Positions 1 through 7,424 of a stretch of DNA of 33,934 nt are shown piece after piece. The DNA is from Polyangia bacterium (GTDB lineage: Bacteria; Myxococcota_A; Polyangia; Nannocystales; Nannocystaceae), in the NCBI GenBank assembly GCA_030431075.1, contig JAUIJR010000008.1, positions 1 to 33,934 of the forward strand. Direction: 5' to 3'. Both the position numbers and the translations under genes were made by a program. Under the pieces are notes generated by a model, which was not told the origin of the DNA, did not search any database, and saw nothing but the letters and a program-made list of their open reading frames with translations. Numbering within the stretch: the stretch's first letter is position 1; each line of letters begins with the position of its first letter.

Positions 1-89
1 GTTGCATGACCGGGGACCATGCGAGCCGCGGTCTCTGCGTAGCGCCGCACTGCGTCTCGATCCTCGAAGGCGTCGTCGAACTCAGACAT
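1..89 (-). CDS. Class I SAM-dependent methyltransferase, N-terminal fragment
   Basis: The gene runs off the left edge; 29 complete codons are visible, read leftward from an ATG at 89. The peptide begins MSEFDDAFEDRDAVRRYAET and continues to a Val-Pro-Gly-His. This acidic start, the R-Y-A-E stretch and the VPG just ahead of motif I is how many class I SAM methyltransferases of the Methyltransf_25/11 type begin. Its ATG lies inside the last codons of the upstream Rrf2 gene (8-base overlap), so the two are probably translationally coupled. The glycine-rich SAM loop lies outside the window, so the family call rests on a short N-terminus and gene pairing. The substrate cannot be inferred. Confidence 0.6.
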   Translation of the reverse strand, partial: MSEFDDAFEDRDAVRRYAETAARMVPGHA

Positions 90-555
90 CGCCACATGCA
101 TTCTCGATGGCGCGCGCCCTCTTGCCTCGGCGGGCGCGTGCGCGACGACGCACTCGGGTAGCCAACACGGCCAAAGTGAGTTCGCCGAGGCGCTCGAGCA
201 AGAGCGACTCGGCGGCCTTGATGCTCGCGCGCAGTGAGTCGTTGACGGCGGCCTCGACGAGGCAGTCGGGCTCCTCGCGACGAAAGCCCAGAACTACGGT
301 GGGAGGGGCGCCCAGGGCCTCGTGAATGGCGAGCAAGGAGAGGTCTTTCGGATCCCGGGCCAATGACCAGCCTCCTCGGTGGCCTTTGCTCGAACGGACG
401 ATGCCTGCGTCGCGCACCCCGGCCAAAATGCGCCGGACCACCACGGCATTCGTCTCGGCTACCTTCGCCAAGCGCTCGGAGGTCATGGGCTCGTCGCTGC
501 GTTCCATATGCAAGAGCAAATGCAACGCGGTTGAAAGTCGGCTGTCAGCTCTCAC
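82..555 (-). CDS. Rrf2-family transcriptional regulator (YwnA-like, no Fe-S cysteines)
   Basis: The 157-residue protein has the Rrf2 layout: an N-terminal helix (DSRLSTALHLLLHM), a winged helix-turn-helix (residues about 24-65, with SERLAKVAETNAVVVRRIL and a GIVRSSKGHRGGWSLAR wing) and a C-terminal dimerisation helix. Cluster-binding members such as IscR and NsrR carry three close cysteines near residues 90-106; here only C98 is present there, plus a distant C154, so an Fe-S cluster is unlikely. The last 20 residues are very Arg-rich. The start is GTG at 555; no Shine-Dalgarno is visible. An AT-rich dyad at 560-579 sits directly upstream and is a plausible auto-operator. The downstream methyltransferase overlaps its end, so it probably controls that gene in response to an unknown signal. 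Confidence 0.85.
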   Translation of the reverse strand: MRADSRLSTALHLLLHMERSDEPMTSERLAKVAETNAVVVRRILAGVRDAGIVRSSKGHRGGWSLARDPKDLSLLAIHEALGAPPTVVLGFRREEPDCLVEAAVNDSLRASIKAAESLLLERLGELTLAVLATRVRRRARARRGKRARAIENACGDV

Positions 556-559
556 GTAG

Positions 560-579
560 CTTTAAATGTTACATGAAAG
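560..579. promoter_or_regulatory. Candidate Rrf2 operator (inverted repeat)
   Basis: CTTT-AA-ATGT-T-ACAT-G-AAAG is an almost perfect dyad: ATGT/ACAT inner arms around one T and CTTT/AAAG outer arms, off by one base in arm spacing. It is one of the few AT-rich patches near here and lies 5-24 bases upstream of the Rrf2 GTG, where binding would block expression. Operators of this size and AT-richness are known for Rrf2 proteins. That this one is used is inference. Confidence 0.4.
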
Positions 580-670
580 AGGGCTCGCTTCAAGGGCGGG
601 AATGCCCTTTGGCAGGGCCGCATCGCACGACCGCCCAAACGGCGATCCTCGAGGCTCGAGAGACGCCATC

Positions 671-700
671 TTGACAGCGGCCGTGCACAGCACGTACTCG
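671..700 (+). promoter_or_regulatory. Candidate sigma-70 promoter, possibly leaderless
   Basis: A perfect -35 TTGACA lies at 671-676. After 18 bases comes TACTCG (695-700), a weak -10. A start about seven bases later would fall on or beside the ATG at 708, and no Shine-Dalgarno is visible before that ATG. The transcript of the following lipoprotein could therefore be leaderless. The -10 is poor, so confidence is low. Confidence 0.3.
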
Positions 701-707
701 CGAGTTC

Positions 708-1355
708 ATGCGCTCCCCCTCTCGCATCACTCCCGCCCTGTTCGCCCTGAGCCTCTTCGTTGGGTGTGACGGCGGCGACAAAGAGGTCTCGACCGCGGAG
801 CCGGGAACGGGCCAGGCCCTCGTCGCCGACGCCAAGGAGGACGCCAAAGACGAAGTCGAGGACGCCAAGGCGCCCAAGGACGAGGACAAGGGCACGGCCG
901 AGCTGACCCTCGGCGACGACGGCGAGGTGTGGAAGGCCAAGCGTGCGTCCGCCCGGCTCAAAGACGGCGGCAAGCTGCGGATTACCGCGAGCGTGCAGAC
1001 CACCTCCGAGGACAAGACCTCGCGGCGCCAGCTGAGCTTGACGGTCACGGACTACAAAGGTCCCGGCAAGTACGTCATCACGGACATGATGTCGAACCTC
1101 ACCGCCGTCAGCCTGGACCTCGGTGGGATCAAGAAGGCCGAAGCCGAGGGCGACAAGGCCAAGACCGACGAGGAGGCCACCAAGGCCGCCCTCGATGGCA
1201 TCAAAGGTGGCAGCGTCCTGCTGCTTCGCGACGCGAAGGTCGAGATCACCAAGGCCGACGACGACTTCATCGACGGCACCATCGAGTGGAGTGGGGTCTC
1301 GACCGGCGGCCCCGCGAAGCTCAGCGGGACCTTTCACGCGCGCGTGAAGGACTGA
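708..1355 (+). CDS. Small lipoprotein of unknown function
   Basis: The 215-residue protein starts with a basic n-region (MRSPSR), a hydrophobic core and the lipobox LFVGC, with the lipidated cysteine at residue 20. Asp follows at +2, the residue that in E. coli keeps lipoproteins in the inner membrane; whether the rule holds here is unknown. A low-complexity Lys/Glu/Asp/Ala linker (about residues 24-65) leads to a beta-rich C-terminal domain with W-K-A near its start, a GPGKYVI turn and a final SGTFHARV strand. That arrangement recalls the broad DUF6252-like group of lipoprotein domains, but I cannot assign a family firmly. It stands alone, 75 bases ahead of the DUF808 gene. Confidence 0.75.
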   Translation: MRSPSRITPALFALSLFVGCDGGDKEVSTAEPGTGQALVADAKEDAKDEVEDAKAPKDEDKGTAELTLGDDGEVWKAKRASARLKDGGKLRITASVQTTSEDKTSRRQLSLTVTDYKGPGKYVITDMMSNLTAVSLDLGGIKKAEAEGDKAKTDEEATKAALDGIKGGSVLLLRDAKVEITKADDDFIDGTIEWSGVSTGGPAKLSGTFHARVKD

Positions 1356-1430
1356 GCGAGTCTAGGGTGCGGCAGCGAGCTTCGATGCCGTGCCCACTCG
1401 CCTCGTGATAGCTTGGGGCCCTCGAAGACC

Positions 1431-2348
1431 GTGGCCGGCTCCTCACTTCTCACCCTTCTCGACGACATCGCCACCACCCTCGACGACGTGGCGGTGATGA
1501 CCAAAGCCGCCGCGCAAAAGACGGCGGGCATCTTGGGCGACGACCTCGCCGTCAACGCCGAACAGGTGACGGGCGTGGCCGCCGACCGCGAGCTCCCGGT
1601 GGTGTGGGCGGTGGCCAAGGGCTCGCTGCTCAACAAGGCGATCTTGGTGCCCGCGGCGCTCGCCATCAGCGCCTTCGCCCCTTGGGCCATTACGCCCCTA
1701 CTGATGATCGGCGGCACCTTCTTGTGCTTCGAGGGCGCCCACAAGGTGCTCCACAAGCTCCTGCACGAGGACGAGGAAGCGGCGGAACACCAAGCCCATG
1801 TGAACGCGCTCGCCGACCCCGAGGTCGACCTCGTCGAGTTCGAGAAGAACAAGATCAAAGGCGCCATCCGCACCGACTTCATCTTGTCCGCCGAGATCAT
1901 CGTGATCTCGCTGGGGACCGTCGCCGAGGTCGACTTCACCACGCGCGTCCTCACCTTGATCGCGATCGCCTTGGTGATGACCGTCGGCGTCTACGGCCTG
2001 GTCGCCGGCATCGTGAAGATGGACGACGGCGGCCTCGCCATGAGCCGCCGCCCCAATGGCCTCGTCGCCGCGATCGGCCGCGGGCTGGTGGCCGCCTCCC
2101 CCTACCTCATGCGCTTTTTGGGGATCGCCGGCACCATCGCCATGTTCTTGGTCGGCGGTGACATCTTGTTGCACGGGATCCCCGGCGCCGAGGCCTGGCT
2201 GCACGACACCCTCCCCCACGACGGCGTCGCCGGCTTCTTCGCCGGGCTCGGCGCGAGCGCCACCACCGGCATCGTGGCGGGTTTGATCGTGGTCGGGGTG
2301 GTTAACGCGATCCAACGCCTGCGCGGCGGCGGCGGCAGCGAACACTGA
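1431..2348 (+). CDS. DUF808 family inner-membrane protein (YedI-like)
   Basis: The 305-residue protein begins MAGSSLLTLLDDIATTLDDV and runs on into VMTKAAAQKTAGILGDDLAV, the hallmark opening of DUF808/YedI proteins. About six hydrophobic segments follow, with a cytoplasmic-looking acidic segment around residues 110-140 (HKLLHEDEEAAEH). I chose GTG at 1431 because the family starts with MAGSSL; an in-frame TTG at 1413 would add six residues not typical of it. The molecular function of the family is not established. It converges on the large lipoprotein gene with 35 bases between stops. Confidence 0.85.
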   Translation: MAGSSLLTLLDDIATTLDDVAVMTKAAAQKTAGILGDDLAVNAEQVTGVAADRELPVVWAVAKGSLLNKAILVPAALAISAFAPWAITPLLMIGGTFLCFEGAHKVLHKLLHEDEEAAEHQAHVNALADPEVDLVEFEKNKIKGAIRTDFILSAEIIVISLGTVAEVDFTTRVLTLIAIALVMTVGVYGLVAGIVKMDDGGLAMSRRPNGLVAAIGRGLVAASPYLMRFLGIAGTIAMFLVGGDILLHGIPGAEAWLHDTLPHDGVAGFFAGLGASATTGIVAGLIVVGVVNAIQRLRGGGGSEH

Positions 2349-2383
2349 CGCAAGCGCCGCCCGTGGCCGACCCGCGCCGGGCC

Positions 2384-5300
2384 TCAGGGATCCCAGCGGA
2401 AGATCAGCGACCCGAGTTCAAAGGCCGTCGTCGCCACCGAGACCTTGTAGCACTGGCCCACGACCAAGTTGCGGAACTCGCCGCCGTGCTTGTCGGTGTC
2501 CTCCACCGCGCCGGCGGGTGTGACCCCATAGGTCACCGGCCCCTCGAAGCCCTCGTCGGGAGCGCCGGGGTGGCTGACGGACCAGTAGGTCTCGCCGCCG
2601 GTGACGGGGGTCGGTCCGGCCGGGATGTTGGCGGAGGGATCGGTGACCCAAGCTGCGAGCGCCGGATCCTCGCTCGCCCAGTCGAAGACCATGCGCCCAT
2701 TCGCGTCGATCTCGATCTCGACGGCCAAGACCCCCTCGCTGCCCTCTTCGCACTCTCCGGGCGGGGTCGGGGGCTCCAAGCTCCACTGCACCTCGTCGAA
2801 CACGAAACCCGGACCCGAAAAGCTCCCGCGCCCGCTCGCTTCGAGCCCTTCGTCGATGGGGAGCATCGACGCCGACTCGGGACGAAAGTCCGCGAAGGAG
2901 GGCCCGATGGCGACCGGCAAGGGCGGCAAGTGCAGGGTCTCGCCGGACATGACCACGTGCAGCGCCCGTTCGAGGTCCAAGCCGTAGTCGACGACGATGT
3001 CGGCACCCGAGGGGGTCGGCGTGGCGAACACCCGCGCGCGGCTGATGCTCGTGTTCTCCTCGTCCCAAGTCTGCTCGAGGGGGTTGAGGGTCGGCGCACG
3101 GACGACGAACGCGTACTCGCCCTCGAGCTCCATGCCGGGCGCGGCCGCCGTCCGAAAGCTCGTGCTCCGCTCGGCAAAAAAGCTGCGCTCGTCCCAAGAC
3201 TCGAGCCCCTCGCCCACGACCAAGGTGTAATCGCTTTCGAACTCGAGCATCGCGCTCGGCTCGACGACGAGATGGCGCGCGTCCTCCTCGTCGACTCGAA
3301 CGCGCACCTCGACGGGCTCCCCCGCTGCATCGAGCAGCTGAATGTGCGCGAGGTTCTCGTCCGCCGACCACACGGGCATCGAGAGATCCAAGGTCAAGGC
3401 CTGGTCCACACCAAAGGCGAGTTCGCCCTTGGCGGGAAAGCTGCGCAGCGCAAAGAAGTCACGCGCCGTCAGCGCTCCGAGGTAGCGCGTCAGCGCCTCG
3501 ACTTCCTCGCTCGTCAGGGGCGTCTCGTGAAAGGCCTCGGCCGCGGCGGCCACGGCCGCTTCGAGCGAGGTCGCCTCGCCGGTCTTGAGCCACGCGCCGT
3601 TGCGGTAGGCGCCGACCAAGGCCGGTATGTCCGAGAGCCCCGGCGTGATGCCCTCGGCCAAGCTGCGTTGACTGGTGGTGAGCGGCAAGGGGTGGCAGCT
3701 CGCGCAGGCCTCGGCGTAGAGCGCCTCGGCCTCCATCGCGTCCGAGGACCAAGAGCCATCGCGCTCGGTGAGGTGATTCGCCGCGGCCGGCGGCATGATC
3801 GAGCCGAGGTAGGCACCCAGGGTCGTCGCCTCCTGCGTCGTCGGACGGATCCCGACATTGCCCGTCACGGTGTAGGCGTAGTTCTCGATGGTCGAGAGGT
3901 AGCCCGCCCATCCCAGGGGGCTGGTGCCTTGCGTCCAAAAGAAGGGACGCGGGACGACGCGATTCTCGACCGGGCCCGCGTTCCAGACCAGGGTGTCCGT
4001 CAATCCGTCGACATGGCAGCCGTTGCACGACCAGGTCGTCCCGTAGGTCCGCCCCGCGCCGGTGAAAAATGCCTGTCCGGTGGCGACCGCCTGCGGACGG
4101 GGGTCCTCATCGGTGATGCCGGTGGCTTCGACCACGCCATCGAAGCCGACGGCCGTGATCATCACGCCTTGGTGGCCATGCACGAACAGCCGCGTGCCAT
4201 CGCTGGTCAGCGCGCGCGGTCGGCCCTCCGAGACCGTGCGTAGCTCTTCTTCGAGCGTCACCGGGTCCAGGGCCACGAGCGCGTCGTTGCCCTCGGAGAC
4301 GATCCAAAGATGCCCGTCGGCCTCCACCATCCCGCCGGGGGAGACGAAGGCGCCCGTCGAAGAGGGCTGGCGCGAGAGATCGGCGGAAGCGATCGCCTCC
4401 CCGGTCATCGCGTTGAAGGCACGCACTTCGTAGATGAAGCTCGGCGCTTCTTCGTCGGCCAAGCCCACCGAGGTGTCGTTGCGCAGGCCCGCCAACCATA
4501 GAGTGTTTCCGTCGGCGCTCACGAGCAGCCCCCCGAGGGTCGAGCCGACATCCTCGACGACGCTCTCGACCTCCAAGCTCTCGGTGTCGATGATCAGCAG
4601 GTCTCGCTCGAGCGCCACCGGGTCGTCCCCGTAGGGAAAGCGCTGCGTCTGCCCCGAGCGCCGGCTCGCCGCGTAGAGTCGGTCGCCACTGGGCGAGAGC
4701 GCGAGGTGGGTGACGTCGAAGCCGGCCTCGATCAGCCCCACCCGCTCACGACGCTCGAGGTCGACGACGGCCACGGCCGATTGGTAGGGCAGCGCGACGA
4801 AGGCCCGCGTCCCGGCCGGATCGACCACGACGCTGGCGGGCTCATCGCCCACCCAGATCGCGTCGATGATCCGTCGGCTCTCCTGGTCGACCAGGCCCAA
4901 GGTGTCCGCACCGCGCTGCGCCACGACGACCCAGTCCCGACCGGGGACCGGCGCGAGGGCCACGGGCCAAGCGCCCACCGGCAGTTGTGCCACGCGTTCC
5001 AAGCTCGCGGCGTCCAGCACCGAGAGCGTCGGCGTCATGACGTTGGCCACCCAAATCTCCTCGCCGACCGATGCGACCGAGTTCGTCGGAAAGAGGTTCG
5101 AGTTGTGAAAGGGAATGGCGTCGGTGTCGACCACCGAGAGCTCCAGCTCGAGGCCTTCGCCGGCGCTGAAGCGATACGCCCCGGCCAGGTGCGGCGTAAA
5201 GCGGTGGATGCCATCGGCGCCGGCCACAATCTCGTTCGCGTTGTTCTCCGGCGCCGCGTCGAGCGACCACTGCAACTGCGCGCACTCGCTGCGCGTCTCG

Positions 5301-5515
5301 TCGAAACGCGGCAGCCAATGGGTCGAGCCGACGGCGAAGCGCCGCGTCGGCTGCGCCTCGAAGGCTTGCGTCACACAAGACTCGAGCTCGGGCCCCGCGT
5401 CGTCGTCGCTGCAGCCCGCCGCCCCGAGCGTGAGTCCGAGCGCCAAGACCCAGACCGAGCTCGTGAGATCGGCGGGCCGGGAAGATCGGCGTCGTGGTTG
5501 AAGGTGATGATGCAT
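2384..5515 (-). CDS. Large lipoprotein: YVTN-type beta-propeller + di-haem cytochrome (MauG/CCP-like) + SbsA-type Ig domain
   Basis: The protein has 1043 residues from an ATG at 5515, chosen because it gives a clean signal peptide ending in the lipobox LGAAGC (Cys35, then SDDD). An in-frame ATG at 5593 would overlap the upstream gene and spoil the signal. Residues about 135-470 are repeated blades of the type 'LSVLDAASLERVAQLPVG', as in YVTN/surface-antigen propellers. Two haem c sites follow, CNGCH (497-501) and CASCH (604-608), the second trailed by 'DIPALVGAYRNGAWLKTGEA' and a YLGAL helix, the usual C-terminal pattern of di-haem peroxidase/MauG proteins. The canonical H-D-G of that pattern is replaced by L-K-T-G. 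Residues about 690-790 resemble a Big_5/SbsA Ig-like domain, and about 250 further residues are not recognised. It lies 28 bases after the 5544-6134 gene, so the two probably form an operon. Export and haem attachment are inferred; the substrate is unknown. Confidence 0.8.
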   Translation of the reverse strand: MHHHLQPRRRSSRPADLTSSVWVLALGLTLGAAGCSDDDAGPELESCVTQAFEAQPTRRFAVGSTHWLPRFDETRSECAQLQWSLDAAPENNANEIVAGADGIHRFTPHLAGAYRFSAGEGLELELSVVDTDAIPFHNSNLFPTNSVASVGEEIWVANVMTPTLSVLDAASLERVAQLPVGAWPVALAPVPGRDWVVVAQRGADTLGLVDQESRRIIDAIWVGDEPASVVVDPAGTRAFVALPYQSAVAVVDLERRERVGLIEAGFDVTHLALSPSGDRLYAASRRSGQTQRFPYGDDPVALERDLLIIDTESLEVESVVEDVGSTLGGLLVSADGNTLWLAGLRNDTSVGLADEEAPSFIYEVRAFNAMTGEAIASADLSRQPSSTGAFVSPGGMVEADGHLWIVSEGNDALVALDPVTLEEELRTVSEGRPRALTSDGTRLFVHGHQGVMITAVGFDGVVEATGITDEDPRPQAVATGQAFFTGAGRTYGTTWSCNGCHVDGLTDTLVWNAGPVENRVVPRPFFWTQGTSPLGWAGYLSTIENYAYTVTGNVGIRPTTQEATTLGAYLGSIMPPAAANHLTERDGSWSSDAMEAEALYAEACASCHPLPLTTSQRSLAEGITPGLSDIPALVGAYRNGAWLKTGEATSLEAAVAAAAEAFHETPLTSEEVEALTRYLGALTARDFFALRSFPAKGELAFGVDQALTLDLSMPVWSADENLAHIQLLDAAGEPVEVRVRVDEEDARHLVVEPSAMLEFESDYTLVVGEGLESWDERSFFAERSTSFRTAAAPGMELEGEYAFVVRAPTLNPLEQTWDEENTSISRARVFATPTPSGADIVVDYGLDLERALHVVMSGETLHLPPLPVAIGPSFADFRPESASMLPIDEGLEASGRGSFSGPGFVFDEVQWSLEPPTPPGECEEGSEGVLAVEIEIDANGRMVFDWASEDPALAAWVTDPSANIPAGPTPVTGGETYWSVSHPGAPDEGFEGPVTYGVTPAGAVEDTDKHGGEFRNLVVGQCYKVSVATTAFELGSLIFRWDP

Positions 5516-5543
5516 GATCTTCTCCGGCCTTCGCACGCGCGCC

Positions 5544-6134
5544 TCAGCTGGGGTCGACCAAGGTGATCTCGGCCGCAACGGCCATCGCCGCATCTACGGT
5601 GATCCCGTCGACCGTCCCGATCGGGTCTTCGGCCCCGGGCGCCGTCGGGCTCGTCGGCTCGAGATCGATGTAGGCCATGACGCACGCGGGCCCCTCGGCC
5701 ACACCGCTGAGCGTCTGCATATGCGGGAAGGTCGGCGACTCGACCTGCGCAAAGGCAGCTGGCGGCCCCGCCGGCGGGCACGCACCAAAGGCCGCGATCG
5801 TCATGCGACCCGAGGCGCTGCCCTCGTACTTGATGGTCAGATCGATGTCGCCAAAGCCATCGCCATCTCCGTCGCCATCTCCATCCCCGTCTCCATCTCC
5901 GTCGCCGTCTCCATCTCCGTCACCATCTCCGTCACCGTCGCCATCCCCGGTCGACTCGGACTCGGACTCGGACTCGGACTCGGACTCGGCCTCGGACTCG
6001 GACTCGGACTCGGACTCGGACTCGGACTCGGACTCGGACTCGTCCTCGCCCTCGGATCCGGAGTCGCAGGCGGGCGTCCCGAGGAGGCAAAGGGTGGAAA
6101 TCGCGGTGATGAGCAAAGTGCTTTGGATGCGCAT
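5544..6134 (-). CDS. Lipoprotein with Ser-Glu and Gly-Asp stalk and a small beta-sandwich-like domain
   Basis: The 196-residue protein starts MRIQSTLLITAISTLCLLG and reaches a probable lipidation cysteine at residue 23 (GTPAC, a weak lipobox), followed by Asp at +2. Residues 33-60 are 14 Ser-Glu dipeptides (one is Ala-Glu) and 63-93 are Gly-Asp repeats. The remaining ~100 residues form one compact domain that starts DIDLTIKYEG and contains 'FPHMQTLSGVAEGPACVMAY' and an 'APGAEDPIG' loop. This looks like a beta-sandwich such as those in carboxypeptidase-regulatory or prealbumin-like folds, but I cannot name a family. It is the first gene of a probable two-gene operon with the large haem lipoprotein and may act with it at the cell surface. 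Confidence 0.75.
   Translation of the reverse strand: MRIQSTLLITAISTLCLLGTPACDSGSEGEDESESESESESESESESEAESESESESESESTGDGDGDGDGDGDGDGDGDGDGDGDGDGDGDGFGDIDLTIKYEGSASGRMTIAAFGACPPAGPPAAFAQVESPTFPHMQTLSGVAEGPACVMAYIDLEPTSPTAPGAEDPIGTVDGITVDAAMAVAAEITLVDPS
5856..5948 (-). repeat. Gly-Asp coding repeat
   Basis: This encodes about 15 Gly-Asp dipeptides (residues 63-93 of the lipoprotein). Third codon positions vary freely (GGC, GGA, GGG with GAC, GAT), so the repeat is kept at protein rather than DNA level. Confidence 0.9.
5955..6038 (-). repeat. Nearly pure hexanucleotide tandem repeat (14 units, Ser-Glu)
   Basis: Fourteen consecutive units of TCCGAG (coding sense); thirteen are identical and one, at 5985-5990, is GCCGAG (Ala-Glu). 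Slippage would add or drop Ser-Glu pairs without changing frame. The contrast with the scrambled codons of the adjacent Gly-Asp tract suggests recent expansion. Confidence 0.9.
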
Positions 6135-6439
6135 GAGAAGGGGTCGACGCGTGGGCGTCGTTTCGGCGCGCGAAATACATCGACCCCTGCATCGACTCCA
6201 GCGCGACGCGCCACCTCATCGAGACGCTGAAGGTCGACGCAACACGAAAGCCCGACAAAGCCCCCTTCCCCATCGAGACGGTGCACAATCCGACAAACGA
6301 TGATTGAACCATCGAAGGCCTCGAAGGCTCGCGCACACCACCGCTTTCGCAATCGGCTGCGAACTTTTCTCGGCGTTGCGTCCCCTTCGAGCCCTCGGCG
6401 CAAATGCCCGCGTCCCCTTCGAGCATCGAGCATCATGCG
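6135..6439. other. Divergent intergenic region with a 15-base direct repeat
   Basis: About 305 bases separate the leftward lipoprotein operon from the rightward small gene. No convincing gene lies here. GCGTCCCCTTCGAGC occurs at 6378-6392 and again at 6410-6424, 32 bases apart, which is about three helical turns. No good sigma-70 promoter was found for either direction. Confidence 0.5.
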
Positions 6440-6802
6440 ATGACGACGATCCCGACCGAGCCCACGCACGCACACCTGCTGCGAATCTTGGCGCGCGACT
6501 ACCCGGCCAAAGCCCACGCGCAGATCCTCGACTGGCTCGACGAGTTCGGCGTCGAAGACTGGCACCGAGAACACGAACGCGTACGCCTCGCGATCCTCAA
6601 GCTCGGCGAAGGTGAACTCGACACCTTGCGCCACTACCTCGAGGTCGCCAAGCGCGACCATCGCGACGTCCTCGCCTGGGCCGAGTTTCCCGACGCGATG
6701 AAGCTCGGCGCCCCGGGCCCCGAGGGTCCCAACTCTCAGACCCGCGCCGCCGCCGCCCGCCGCGATCGCGAGGCCTACGCCGCCTGGTTTTGGCGCAGCT
6801 AG
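6440..6802 (+). CDS. Conserved hypothetical protein, 120 residues
   Basis: This small soluble protein begins MTTIPTEPTHAHLLRILARD and is predicted to be mainly helical. It has the pattern 'LDWLDEFGVEDWHREHERVR' followed by 'AILKLGEGELDTLRHYLEVA' and 'DHRDVLAWAEFPD'. I recall similar short uncharacterised proteins in proteobacteria and planctomycetes, but know no function. ATG at 6440 was preferred over an in-frame ATG at 6404, since the extra residues (MPASPSSIEHHA) fall in the 15-base direct repeat and look non-coding. There is no signal peptide or membrane segment. It converges on the GFA gene, 12 bases away. Confidence 0.65.
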   Translation: MTTIPTEPTHAHLLRILARDYPAKAHAQILDWLDEFGVEDWHREHERVRLAILKLGEGELDTLRHYLEVAKRDHRDVLAWAEFPDAMKLGAPGPEGPNSQTRAAAARRDREAYAAWFWRS

Positions 6803-6814
6803 TCGCGCCGACTT

Positions 6815-7240
6815 TCAGCCCTCGAGCATCGCCAGAGCTTCGGCCTCGGTCACACACTCGCGCTCACCCGCGAAGGCGTAGGCCTCGGGCTTGTTGTCGA
6901 TGAACCACTCCTTGACGACGCGCACCCCGCTGCGGTCGTCGAGAGATCCGATCGTGAGCGAAGTCGTCCCTTGGTACTTGCCCTCGGCTGTAAGGCGCCA
7001 AAAGAGGCTGGATCCACAGGCTTTGCAAAAGCCACGCTCGGCGATGTCCGAACTTTGCACCCACGCGAGCCCCTCCTCCTTCGTAAATTCGAGCGACTCC
7101 ACGAAGATGGCGATCCAGGGGCCTCCGGCCCATCGCAGGCACATGCCGCAGTGGCACACACTGGCCGATTCGGGGCGCAGACCGTGCGCCACGAAGCGAA
7201 CGGCCCCACACAGACATTGACCGGTGCGGTCCATGCGCAT
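6815..7240 (-). CDS. GFA-family (glutathione-dependent formaldehyde-activating enzyme/CENP-V domain) zinc protein
   Basis: The 141-residue protein carries the full GFA cysteine set: C9-L-C11-G-A at the start, C29-H-C31-x-x-C34, and F-C72-K-A-C75-G-S-S-L-F-W. These bind two zinc ions in characterised members such as Gfa of Paracoccus. Most members with this domain are not proven to act on S-hydroxymethylglutathione, so the role is open. A Shine-Dalgarno-like AGGTG lies eight bases before the ATG at 7240 and supports it over the second Met at residue 3. The length is normal for the family. There is no linked formaldehyde or glutathione gene. Confidence 0.85.
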   Translation of the reverse strand: MRMDRTGQCLCGAVRFVAHGLRPESASVCHCGMCLRWAGGPWIAIFVESLEFTKEEGLAWVQSSDIAERGFCKACGSSLFWRLTAEGKYQGTTSLTIGSLDDRSGVRVVKEWFIDNKPEAYAFAGERECVTEAEALAMLEG

Positions 7241-7424
7241 CGATCTAACACCTGCGCTGCCGTCTGTGGGCCTTTGGCGACCTCACATCACAAAGCAAAG
7301 ATCCAAGTTGGAGCGAGTCCCGTAGGAAAGGTAGAAACGCCCCCCACGGCTCGTCCGAACCCGACGAGCGCGCCCCCGGGGACGCACGACACGCGACCCA
7401 GATCTTTCGCCCGCCCTCGAGTTC

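Noticed and set aside
1..325. Rightward frame over the Rrf2 region
   Set aside because: Arg/Ser-rich shadow of the Rrf2 and methyltransferase genes.
2363..4243. Long rightward open frame of 626 residues
   Set aside because: It is antisense to the well-supported haem lipoprotein, has Arg/Gly/Val-rich composition typical of GC-rich shadows, and shows no domain.
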